Assembly (NCBI GenBank): GCA_027296045.1
Contig: JAPUJS010000354.1
Coordinates: 1 to 36,716, forward strand
Length of the DNA: 36,716 nt
Reading direction: 5' to 3'
From: a bacterium
GTDB taxonomy: Bacteria; Latescibacterota; UBA2968
In this document: piece by piece, positions 16,744-25,477 of the stretch
Position numbering within the stretch: position 1 is the stretch's first letter
How the letters are laid out: every line of letters begins with the position of its first letter
Position numbers and translations under genes: made by a program
The notes under the pieces: generated by a model
Databases searched by the model: none
What the model saw: only the letters and a program-made list of their open reading frames with translations
Told to the model about the DNA's origin: nothing

Positions 16744-17562
16744 CTAAAGGTAATTACGCTCCAACTCCGTACTCAAATAGGCAAACGCTTCTTGGGGCGA
16801 GTCCATAAACTGGAACAGTTCCAAATCTTCCTTATGGATCATGCCCCACCGGGCCATACCGGCAAAATTCAACACATCATTCCAATATTCTGACCCGTAA
16901 ATAACCATCGGAACCTTTTTTTTTGACATCTTACGAGTCTGAATCAGCGTTAATACTTCCATCAATTCGTCAAGCGTGCCAAATCCACCGGGGAAAATCA
17001 CCACGGCCTTGGCCAGATACACAAACCAGAATTTTCGCATAAAAAAGTAGTGAAATTCGAAATTCAGTTCGCGCGAAATATACGGATTGGGGGATTGCTC
17101 AAATGGAAGGCTGATATTGAGACCAACAGACTTCCCTCCCGCCTCAGACGCCCCCCGATTGGCCGCCTCCATAATGCCCGGTCCCCCACCCGAACAGACC
17201 ATAAACCGCCGTTTTCCCTTCAAACCCATCGACCACGCGGTCATCAAACGGGCCAGTTCGACCGTGTCTTCGTAATACCGCGCCAGCTTAACCCCGGATT
17301 CGGCCAGAGCGAGTTCCTGGTCGAAAGACGCCTTCCCAACATCCACCTTTTCCTGGACTTCCCGAAGGCGTTTTGCGGCCGCTTCGGCCGATTGAATCCG
17401 GGCAGACCCAAAAAACACCACCGTATCCCGCACCCCTTGCTGACGAAACCGACGCAAAGGCTCCAGATATTCCGCCAGAATCCGAATGGTCCGGGCATCT
17501 GAACTGTTTAAAAACTGGAGATTGTTATACGCCTTATCGGGGGCTTTGCGGGGATAGGACAT
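16744..17562 (-). CDS. LOG family / TIGR00730-type Rossmann-fold protein
   Basis: VVFFGSARIQS, VCSGGGPGIMEAANRGASEAGG, VIFPGGFGTLDELMEVLTLIQT. Confidence 0.9.
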   Translation of the reverse strand: MSYPRKAPDKAYNNLQFLNSSDARTIRILAEYLEPLRRFRQQGVRDTVVFFGSARIQSAEAAAKRLREVQEKVDVGKASFDQELALAESGVKLARYYEDTVELARLMTAWSMGLKGKRRFMVCSGGGPGIMEAANRGASEAGGKSVGLNISLPFEQSPNPYISRELNFEFHYFFMRKFWFVYLAKAVVIFPGGFGTLDELMEVLTLIQTRKMSKKKVPMVIYGSEYWNDVLNFAGMARWGMIHKEDLELFQFMDSPQEAFAYLSTELERNYL

Positions 17563-17683
17563 GAAGCTATGGTTCGATTCTGGAGAAGACCCAAAAATAG
17601 GAGGCCAAGTTTATTTCGGAAAATAGCCTGAATACCTCGACCTGTCAACCCATTTCTCAGTTCCAGAGAGCCCCGAAAAAGCC

Positions 17684-17712
17684 TTGCTTTTCCGCCAAAA
17701 GCATCCTACAAT
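17684..17712 (+). promoter_or_regulatory. Sigma-70-like promoter for the plus-strand operon
   Basis: TTGCTT - 17 nt - TACAAT. Confidence 0.6.
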
Positions 17713-17753
17713 GATAGCAATTCCAACCAACAAAAGGAGGAACCAAACTGCCA

Positions 17754-17921
17754 ATGCTATCTGCTTATGCCACCCTCTGGACCTATCCCTGGGACCTCCA
17801 CGACGAAGGTCCCGAATCTGTACTTTCCCGCTTGAAGAAAAACGTTGGTCTGCAAGCCATCCGTCTCGCTTCGGCATACCACACCTTTGATGGGTCCAAC
17901 AAGCCCTCGAGCGCCTCGTAA
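17754..17921 (+). pseudogene. Truncated 55-aa ORF, apparently an N-terminal remnant of a TIM-barrel-like protein
   Basis: MLSAYATLWTYPWDLHDEGPESVLSRLKKNVGLQAIRLASAYHTFDGSNKPSSAS*; AAAAGGAGG upstream (an in-frame CTG at 17748 is an alternative start). Not in the ORF track. Confidence 0.45.
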
Positions 17922-17922
17922 C

Positions 17923-19020
17923 ATGACCGATGTTTTGCTCGCCGTTCTCCTGGTTCTGGGCCTCCTCTATCTCTCCCTTATTTTTGCATTTGTCTTTGGT
18001 ATCTACCGGGTCCGTTGTGGTTCCGCCTCAAACACACCAGCCGTAACCGTCGTTGTCCCGGCACACAACGAAGCCGACCAGCTGCCCGCCTGTCTGGCAT
18101 CTCTGGCGGCCCAAACCTATCCCCCCGATCACACCGAAATCATTGTTGTCAACGATCGTTCCACCGATCAAACGCTTCAAGTCGCCCAGAGCTGGTCCGA
18201 TCAGTTGCCGGGGTTTCAGATCCTGTCGGTCGAGCAGCCCCTCCATGCCTGTCCCAAAAAAAACGCCCTTGCCCACGGCATTCGGGCAGGCACCGGAACC
18301 CTGATCCTGGTTACCGATGCCGATTGTCGCCCGCCCCCAGACTGGATATCCGCCACAGTCCGGTGCTTCGAACCCGAAGTAGGCATGGTCCTTGGCTTTG
18401 CGCCCCTTACCTGGGACGGGGGTTTTCTAAACGGTTTGCTTGCCCTGCAAAGCCTGGTTGTCAACGCCCTTGCCGCAGGCAGTGCCGGCGTGGGCTTCCC
18501 CCTGACCTGCTCGGGACGCAACCTGGCCTACCGGAGAACGGCTTTTGAAGAAGTAGGTGGGTTCAACGCCATCGGCCATATCCTGGGCGGAGACGATGTT
18601 CTTTTGATGCGTGAGATGGCCCATCAAACGGCCTGGCGCATCCGGTTCAATCCCGACAAAAGCGCGGCTGTGCCCTCCAATCCCCATGCCGACCGGCAGT
18701 TCCAGCGTCAGGTGCGCTATCAATCCAAGGCAATCCACGACACCACTCCGGTCTTGATTCTGGCTTTTGCTATATATATATTCCATCTACTGCTTGGCTT
18801 TGGACCCTTTTTCTTTGGGGCCAACCCATCGCTCTGGTTTGCGTGGGGTTCTATCTGGACAGCCAAGATGTTGGCCGATGGCCTCTTGTTGGGCTACACA
18901 GCCCTCCGACTTGAAAGCCCGGCGGCCCTGTGCTGGTTTCCGATCCTGGAATGCCTGCTCATCCCGTATGTTGTCGTCTTCTGTGCCCTGGGCGTTCTAA
19001 AACCTTCGAGGTGGCGCTAA
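17923..19020 (+). CDS. Membrane-associated family 2 glycosyltransferase
   Basis: TM at N-terminus, VTVVVPAHNEADQLPACLASLAAQTYPPDHTEIIVVNDRSTDQT, LVTDADCRPPPDWI, GGDDVLLM, C-terminal TMs. Confidence 0.92.
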   Translation: MTDVLLAVLLVLGLLYLSLIFAFVFGIYRVRCGSASNTPAVTVVVPAHNEADQLPACLASLAAQTYPPDHTEIIVVNDRSTDQTLQVAQSWSDQLPGFQILSVEQPLHACPKKNALAHGIRAGTGTLILVTDADCRPPPDWISATVRCFEPEVGMVLGFAPLTWDGGFLNGLLALQSLVVNALAAGSAGVGFPLTCSGRNLAYRRTAFEEVGGFNAIGHILGGDDVLLMREMAHQTAWRIRFNPDKSAAVPSNPHADRQFQRQVRYQSKAIHDTTPVLILAFAIYIFHLLLGFGPFFFGANPSLWFAWGSIWTAKMLADGLLLGYTALRLESPAALCWFPILECLLIPYVVVFCALGVLKPSRWR

Positions 19021-20076
19021 ATGATCTCACTCAAGCTTCTTCCCGACATCCTCATCCGGTATCGACACACCCTGACGGCCCGGCGGGTCTGGAATGTGGC
19101 CAAAGTCGGCACATCCTTCGCCCTTTCCCGTCTCTTCAAACGGGATATCCGGATGGGAAAACCCTTCATCTTGATGGTAGAACCCACCAATTTGTGCAAT
19201 CTCAAATGCCCGTTGTGCCCCTCCGGAAACGGCGGTTTGACCCGCCCCCGGGGTACGATGGCCTTCGATACATTCCAAAAGGTCTTTGAAGAACAGGCCG
19301 AAGACATCTTCCTGCTCATGCTCTGGAATCAGGGCGAACCCTTTATCAATACCCGCCTGACCGACATGGTTCGCCTTGCAACAGCCCGAAATGTACCCAC
19401 CATCACCAGCACCAACGTGCACTATATCAAAACCCGGGAAGATGCCGAAGATATTGTCGACTCGGGCCTTTCAGAACTCATTGTCTCGCTCGACGGCGTC
19501 ACTCCCGAGTCCTATGTGCAATACCGGGTTGGCGGAAACTTCGACCGGGTCCTGGACGGCATTCGTTTGCTGGTCGCGGCCAAAAAAACCCTCCAATCCA
19601 GCAGCCCGGTCATCCACCTGCAGTTTATCATTTTCAAGCACAACGAATCCGAAATCGACAAAGCCCGCCAACTCGCTCGGGACCTGGGGGTGGACCGGAT
19701 TTCGCTCAAAACCGCCCAGGTCTACACCGAAGAAGAAGCAACCACCTTTTTGCCCGAAAAACAGGAATACAGCCGATATCGCTACGACACAGACGCCCTG
19801 ACCATGAATGGCAAAATCACCAACTCCTGCCGACACCTCTGGTACAGCACCGTCGTCAACTGGGACGGCGCCGTATCCCCGTGCTGCTTCGATAAAGATG
19901 TCCACTACGGCCTGGGCAATACCCTCGATGAAACCTTTGATCAGGTCTGGTCCGGACCTGCCTACACCGATTTTCGCAACGCCATCCTCACCGACCGGGC
20001 TTCGGTGCCGATTTGCAACAACTGCTCGGAAGGTCTGAAAGGAATGTTCTACGATATTGAAATCGTAAAACCTTAA
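19021..20076 (+). CDS. Radical SAM/SPASM domain protein
   Basis: EPTNLCNLKCPLCPSG (CxxxCxxC) and SPASM NSCRHLWYSTVVNWDGAVSPCCFDKD...ICNNCSEG. Confidence 0.93.
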   Translation: MISLKLLPDILIRYRHTLTARRVWNVAKVGTSFALSRLFKRDIRMGKPFILMVEPTNLCNLKCPLCPSGNGGLTRPRGTMAFDTFQKVFEEQAEDIFLLMLWNQGEPFINTRLTDMVRLATARNVPTITSTNVHYIKTREDAEDIVDSGLSELIVSLDGVTPESYVQYRVGGNFDRVLDGIRLLVAAKKTLQSSSPVIHLQFIIFKHNESEIDKARQLARDLGVDRISLKTAQVYTEEEATTFLPEKQEYSRYRYDTDALTMNGKITNSCRHLWYSTVVNWDGAVSPCCFDKDVHYGLGNTLDETFDQVWSGPAYTDFRNAILTDRASVPICNNCSEGLKGMFYDIEIVKP

Positions 20077-20079
20077 CCG

Positions 20080-21285
20080 ATGATCGACGCCATATCCATC
20101 ACCCTTCTCGTCGCGACGGGCCTCTACATCGCCATTGCCGTGGCCTTTACCCTGGGCCTGTTTCGATCCCCTGTGCGGACGGCCAGACAGGAAAACCCGC
20201 CCCCCTTTGTCTCGGTCGTCATTGCCGCACGGAACGAAGCGGATCAGATCGGTCCCTGCCTGGAAGGGCTCATTCGACAGACCTATCCTTCCGACCGATT
20301 TGAAGTCCTGGTGGTCAACGATGGATCCCAGGACCAGACCGCCCAAATTGTCTCTGACTATACAGGTCCCGAGTCTAATATTTACGGTCTCGATGTTGGA
20401 AGCGCTTTCCCTGACCTGGCGGCCAAAAAACGCCCCATGTCGGTTGGCATCGAGGCCGCCCGGGGAGACATCATTCTCACTACCGATGCCGATTGCCGCC
20501 CGCTCCCCACCTGGATTTCCGGGATGGTTGCCTGCTTCCAACCCGACGTCGGCGCCGTCATCGGATTTTCTCAGCTCAAGTTACCCGGCAGTCCCCTCAC
20601 CTTTTTCGAGCGCCTCCAGGCCCTGGATTTTCTTGCCCTGATGTCGGCAGCAGCAGGCGCAGCAAACCTGGGCGTCCCCCTGGCCGCATCGGGCCAAAAT
20701 CTGGCCTACCGCAAGACCCTGTTTGAACGCGTGGGCGGTTTTCGAGAAATCGGCCACCGCCCCTCGGGCGACGATGTCTTATTGCTTCAACTGATGCGCA
20801 AAGCCAAATCGGGGCGCATTGTCTTTGCAACCCACCCCGAAACCTTTATCAGCACCTGGCGATCCGAATCCCCCACCGGCTTCTGGCAACAACGCAAGCG
20901 ATGGGCCTCCAACGCACCGGTTCAGTTTCGCCTCAACCCTCCGTTTTTCGCCTATATCGCCTCTATTTTCTTGATCAACCTCCTGGCACCTGTGGGTCTC
21001 CTGACCGGATGGACCTGGTTTGGTGGCAATTTAGCGCTTTGCTGCTGGATCGGGAAAGCCCTTGCCGACACCCTCGTCATCTGTCGGGCAGCACGTCGAT
21101 TTGGCCGCACTGACCTGCTCTTTCTCCTCCCGGTTTGGGAATGTCTTCAAGTGCCCTATACCATTCTCATTGGCCTGGCCGGCAGCCTGGGAAGGTTTAC
21201 CTGGAAAGGCAGACAACACGCCGCACGGATTCGCCGATTTCAACATACCCACCGTGAAAGAGAACAACCCGATGCCGCAATGTGA
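20080..21285 (+). CDS. Membrane-associated family 2 glycosyltransferase, paralogue of 17923..19020
   Basis: VSVVIAARNEADQIGPCLEGLIRQTYPSDRFEVLVVNDGSQDQT, LTTDADCRPLPTWI, SGDDVLLL, QQRKRWASN. Confidence 0.92.
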   Translation: MIDAISITLLVATGLYIAIAVAFTLGLFRSPVRTARQENPPPFVSVVIAARNEADQIGPCLEGLIRQTYPSDRFEVLVVNDGSQDQTAQIVSDYTGPESNIYGLDVGSAFPDLAAKKRPMSVGIEAARGDIILTTDADCRPLPTWISGMVACFQPDVGAVIGFSQLKLPGSPLTFFERLQALDFLALMSAAAGAANLGVPLAASGQNLAYRKTLFERVGGFREIGHRPSGDDVLLLQLMRKAKSGRIVFATHPETFISTWRSESPTGFWQQRKRWASNAPVQFRLNPPFFAYIASIFLINLLAPVGLLTGWTWFGGNLALCCWIGKALADTLVICRAARRFGRTDLLFLLPVWECLQVPYTILIGLAGSLGRFTWKGRQHAARIRRFQHTHREREQPDAAM

Positions 21286-22234
21286 ATATGTTGGTCCCAG
21301 CGGAAACCAGTGCCCCGAATCCGTCGCCGAAGCCGATACCTACTGCTTCTGGCACGATCGAGATGCCGACAAAAATGGCCCGGAAGTCAAGCAACAGCTG
21401 GAAGACAAAGTCAAAAACCAGATCAGCCTGGAAGGCTATGAACTCTCCCATGCAAACCTCGAAGACGCCTGGCTGATTGAGGCAGATCTTTCCTATGCCA
21501 ACCTGTCTCGGGCAAACCTCAAAGACGGCCACCTGTTTGGAATCAACCTGAACGGCGCCCAGCTCTTCCGAACCAACCTGGAACACGCCAATTTAAAAGA
21601 AGCCAACCTGGAAGATGCCGACCTCCTGGGCGCTACCCTGGACGATACAGACCTGGAACGCAGTAGCTGGGGAGATAATCATGTTCTCCGCAACCACAAA
21701 GAAGCGCTCACCCTTCAGAAACACGGCGACGCAGAAGGCGCGTTTGCCAAATACCAGGAATCGGAAGACATCTACCGAAAAATTCGACGCCGCTACGAAG
21801 CCGTGGGCCTCAACGATATTGCCGGTCATTTCTTCTACGGCGAAATGTATTCCCGCCGGATGCAAATGCCCCGATTTTCGTCCGCCCGATTCTTCTCCAG
21901 GCTCTTCGACCTGCTCTGCGGCTATGGGGAAGTACCTTCTCGCATCATCGCTTCATCACTCCTCTACATCCTCTTCAGCGCCCTGATCTATTGTTTTCTG
22001 GGCATCCAGAACGGCGATCAGGTCTATGCCTTTCACCCGAATGCATCCCTGATGGAAGACATCAAGATCTTCGGCTACGCCCTCTACTTCAGCGTCGTTA
22101 CCTTCACCACCCTCGGTTACGGAGACATCTCGCCCATCGGCTTTTCCCGACCTTTTGCCGCTCTGGAAGCCTTCAACGGCATTATTCTCAATACCCTGTT
22201 CATGCTCACCCTCATCCGAAAGATGACCCGATAA
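21272..22234 (+). CDS. Pentapeptide-repeat protein fused to a two-TM K+ channel pore domain, with N-terminal Cys/His zinc-binding-like motif
   Basis: CEYVGPSGNQCPESVAEADTYCFWHD; A(N/D)LxxAN repeats (ANLSRANLKDGHLFGINLNGAQLFRTNLEHANLKEANLEDADLLGATL); selectivity filter TFTTLGYGDISPIG between TMs. Confidence 0.88.
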   Translation: MPQCEYVGPSGNQCPESVAEADTYCFWHDRDADKNGPEVKQQLEDKVKNQISLEGYELSHANLEDAWLIEADLSYANLSRANLKDGHLFGINLNGAQLFRTNLEHANLKEANLEDADLLGATLDDTDLERSSWGDNHVLRNHKEALTLQKHGDAEGAFAKYQESEDIYRKIRRRYEAVGLNDIAGHFFYGEMYSRRMQMPRFSSARFFSRLFDLLCGYGEVPSRIIASSLLYILFSALIYCFLGIQNGDQVYAFHPNASLMEDIKIFGYALYFSVVTFTTLGYGDISPIGFSRPFAALEAFNGIILNTLFMLTLIRKMTR

Positions 22235-23409
22235 TGTCCAGATTGATTCGATCCATATGCCCGTTCCTCTGTATACTGCTCCTCTCTGTCACGCTCCATG
22301 CCCGGCCCCGCGCCAGAGAACTCGGCATCCAGATTGGTTTCTTCCCCCCTGGCCCCAACAACGCCATTACCGATGTGGAAGGCGTTCTGGTCGGCCACGT
22401 CACCCTCAATTGGGGAAGTGGCAAGCTCGTAGTCGGACAGGGTCCGGTGCGCACGGGCGTCACAGCGATACGGCCACATGGAGACGACATCTTCGACAAC
22501 CTGGTCTTCGCCGCTGCTGTAGCCCTCAATGGCAATGGTGCAATGACCAATATGGAATGGATCAACGAAAGAGGTCTGCTTGAAGTGCCTATTATCCTCA
22601 CCAACACCCTCAGCGTCGGCACGGCATACGATGGTGTGGTTGCCTACATGCTCAAAAAAGATCTCCGCCGGGTTCCCCTTCCCGTGGTGGCCGAATGCTG
22701 GGATGGCGAACTCAATGATATCGCTGGCCGACATGTCAAGGAAGAACACGTCATCCAGGCCATCGAGAAAGCCCGGGGAGGACCTGTGCCTGAGGGATCT
22801 GTAGGTGCAGGTACGGGCATGCGAATGGCCGGATTCAAAGCCGGCATTGGCACCGCTTCCCGCATACTTCCTGAAGCCAATGGGGGGTACACGGTTGGCG
22901 TTCTGGTGAACGCCAACATTGGGCCGCGATACCAGTTGATATTCGATGGCGTCTCCGTCCTCCAGGAATTGCAAAGCCCGTCCCCTCCCAGTTCCAGTAC
23001 CCGAGATGGCTCCATTATTGTGGTAATCGCAACCGACGCGCCGCTCATTCCCATCCAGCTTCGCAGACTTTGCAAGCGAGCTGCCATGGGAATATCCCGG
23101 GTCGGGGCTGTTTCACATGCCGGTAGTGGAGACTTCGCCATCGCCTTCTCCACCGCTCAGCGTATCTCAACCAGTAGTCAACTTGCTCCTTCAGCACAAG
23201 GTCGAAGAAAGGGCGTAGACACTGTAGAAACCGTGAGGGATGGCTACATAACCCCGCTCTTCCGGGCCGTCATAGAAGCCACTGAAGAAGCGGTCATCAA
23301 TTCTCTTTGTGTCGCCGACACCATAGTAGGCAGAGACGATCGGGTCAAACCGGGTATTCCGCACGATCGACTGGTTGAGATCCTGAAACGACACGGCCGC
23401 ATCAAATAA
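22234..23409 (+). CDS. P1/S58 family peptidase (DmpA-like) with signal peptide
   Basis: Signal peptide SRLIRSICPFLCILLLSVTLHA; NAITDVEGVLVGHVTL, GVTAIRPHGDDIFDNLVFAAAVALNGNGAMT, GAGTGMRMAGFKAGIGTASR, AVSHAGSGDFAIAFSTA. Confidence 0.92.
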   Translation: MSRLIRSICPFLCILLLSVTLHARPRARELGIQIGFFPPGPNNAITDVEGVLVGHVTLNWGSGKLVVGQGPVRTGVTAIRPHGDDIFDNLVFAAAVALNGNGAMTNMEWINERGLLEVPIILTNTLSVGTAYDGVVAYMLKKDLRRVPLPVVAECWDGELNDIAGRHVKEEHVIQAIEKARGGPVPEGSVGAGTGMRMAGFKAGIGTASRILPEANGGYTVGVLVNANIGPRYQLIFDGVSVLQELQSPSPPSSSTRDGSIIVVIATDAPLIPIQLRRLCKRAAMGISRVGAVSHAGSGDFAIAFSTAQRISTSSQLAPSAQGRRKGVDTVETVRDGYITPLFRAVIEATEEAVINSLCVADTIVGRDDRVKPGIPHDRLVEILKRHGRIK

Positions 23410-23447
23410 ACAGCGGTAGGTGGCAACGCAACTTTCGGAGTTCTCCT

Positions 23448-24905
23448 ATGACCACCATCACAGTCGGCCTTCTCATATATGTCCTGTTAACCCTTTTGGT
23501 TGGCCTTTATGCCGGGAAAAAGGTTCAAAACTCCGCAGATTTTCTGGTTGCCGGCCGCCGGCTCGGCATCTGGCTGACCACCGGCACCCTGGCCGCCACC
23601 TGGTTTGGCACCGGCACGGTTCTGGGCGCGCCAGGGGCAGCCTATTCGCGCGGGCTTCTCGGCGTGATCGCCGACCCCTTTGGCGCTGCACTCTGTCTCT
23701 TTCTGGCCGGATTGTTCTACGTCCGGGTGCTGCGCCGCATGGGGCTGACTACCATTGCCAGCTTTTTTGAAATTCGATTCGGCCCCCGGGCGGGTCTCAT
23801 CGCTGCACTCTGCACCATTCCTGCCTATGTGGGCTGGGTCGCCTCTTTGATGATCGGATTCGGCAAAATCATCCAGGAACTGACCGGTCTGGACCCCGTT
23901 ATTGGCACCTGTGCTGGTGCTGCCATTGTCCTGATTTACACCACCGCCGGCGGCATGTGGGCCGTCACCCTCACCGACTTTATCCAGGTTTCCGTGCTCT
24001 CCCTCGGCCTGATCGTGATGGCCCCCATCATCTTGCACGAAATGGGTGGTTGGGCCGCCATCCGGGCCCAGATTCCTGACGACCGCTTTTACCTCTATCC
24101 TCGAAACGCCTCTGCAGCCGTCTGGATCAACTACATCCGGAACTGGCTGGTCATCGGCCTGGGCAATCTGGCCGGCCAGGATCTCATCCAGCGCAGTTTG
24201 TCCAGCAAAAACGAATCCGTCGCCCAGAACAGCGCCTACCTCGCCGGCCTCCTTTACCTTTTGATCGGACTCCTGGCCGTCGGCCTGGGCATTGCAGGCA
24301 CCCAGGTCTTTCCTGGCCTGGAGGATCCAGAACAGATCATGATGAAACTTGCAAGAACCTACCTGCCGCCCCTCGGCCTCGCCATCTTTATGGGTGCCCT
24401 GGTTTCTGCCCTCATGAGCAGTGCCGACAGCGCCCTTCTGGCCCCGGCCAGTGTCATTGGCTGGGACCTGGTCCGCTTCTTCCGGCCACAAACAACCGAA
24501 CGAGAAACCCTGCGAATTTGCCGTTGGACGATTCCGGTTTTGGGATTGATTGCCCTGTTCCTTGCCCTGACACACACTTCGGTCTATACCTTAATGATCG
24601 ATTCCTGGTCGATTCTCCTGGCCACGTTATTTGTGCCGCTTACAGGTGGTATCTGGTGGTCCAAATCCAATATTCATGGGGCTTTATGGAGCATGATAAG
24701 TGGGTTGGTCAGCTGGGTCATCTTTCTCGAAATCTTGCCCGACCTGCCAGCAGACCTCTTGGCCGTTCCCGTATCTGCACTCTTTTTAATTGTCATCAGC
24801 CTGGCCACCGGACATTCCAGCCCGCCCCGGGCACTCAAAGACGCTTCAGGACACCCCATATCCTTTTCGGATCGACTTGGCATTCTGGGGCTTAAACGTA
24901 CTTAG
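23448..24905 (+). CDS. Sodium:solute symporter (SSS) family transporter
   Basis: SADFLVAGRRLGIWLTTGTLAATWFGTGTVLGAPGAAYSRGLLG, multi-TM, MGALVSALMSSADSALLAPASVIGWDL. Confidence 0.92.
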   Translation: MTTITVGLLIYVLLTLLVGLYAGKKVQNSADFLVAGRRLGIWLTTGTLAATWFGTGTVLGAPGAAYSRGLLGVIADPFGAALCLFLAGLFYVRVLRRMGLTTIASFFEIRFGPRAGLIAALCTIPAYVGWVASLMIGFGKIIQELTGLDPVIGTCAGAAIVLIYTTAGGMWAVTLTDFIQVSVLSLGLIVMAPIILHEMGGWAAIRAQIPDDRFYLYPRNASAAVWINYIRNWLVIGLGNLAGQDLIQRSLSSKNESVAQNSAYLAGLLYLLIGLLAVGLGIAGTQVFPGLEDPEQIMMKLARTYLPPLGLAIFMGALVSALMSSADSALLAPASVIGWDLVRFFRPQTTERETLRICRWTIPVLGLIALFLALTHTSVYTLMIDSWSILLATLFVPLTGGIWWSKSNIHGALWSMISGLVSWVIFLEILPDLPADLLAVPVSALFLIVISLATGHSSPPRALKDASGHPISFSDRLGILGLKRT

Positions 24906-24974
24906 AATTTGACCGCAAAAAATGTTTGTGTATGATATTAAATGTCTTTATATTTAATAATATGGTAAACAGTT

Positions 24975-24997
24975 TTTCAGAAATTGGATTTCTGAAA
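24975..24997. repeat. 23-bp perfect palindrome (possible terminator or operator) in AT-rich spacer
   Basis: TTTCAGAAAT-TGG-ATTTCTGAAA. Confidence 0.7.
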
Positions 24998-25106
24998 TTT
25001 ATAAATTTATAATTTACAATAGATTACGAAATTTACGATCTATTTTGTAAGTTATTGTAGATATGAGATTTACAAAAATGCTCCATCTTCTCCTTTTGGA
25101 GTCCCT

Positions 25107-25421
25107 ATGACCTGGGTATTTGTCATCCTCACCTTGGTAGGAATCGGAATCACGGTTCGCATTGTCGTTGAACACCTGAACGAGTCCAGAGACCTGAAAG
25201 CCGGCCTCCAGCGCATTCAAAATGGCGTTCTGGATGCGCAACGTAAATTGGAAGAAACCAAGCTCTCCAAAGAACAGGCAGCCCAGCGGGTCGAAGAGAT
25301 GGACCAGGCCCTCAAGCAACTCCAGGCCACTGCCAACGAACTTTTCAACAAAATATCCCAGCATCGGGAAACCCAGGCCAGCCGTGGCAAATACAGGGTG
25401 TCTCCGGAAGGCGCATCCTAA
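25107..25421 (+). CDS. Membrane-anchored coiled-coil protein
   Basis: N-terminal TM (TWVFVILTLVGIGITVRIVV) then a charged heptad-like helix. Confidence 0.7.
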   Translation: MTWVFVILTLVGIGITVRIVVEHLNESRDLKAGLQRIQNGVLDAQRKLEETKLSKEQAAQRVEEMDQALKQLQATANELFNKISQHRETQASRGKYRVSPEGAS

Positions 25422-25477
25422 CAACCCTTATGTAATCCAGTTGATGGCCCGCCCGAACAGGGCTGGGAATCGGAACC

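Noticed and set aside
17611-17877. 88-aa minus-strand ORF upstream of the GT operon
   Set aside because: Overlaps the predicted promoter and the plus-strand 55-aa ORF with its own SD; no convincing RBS or family motif.
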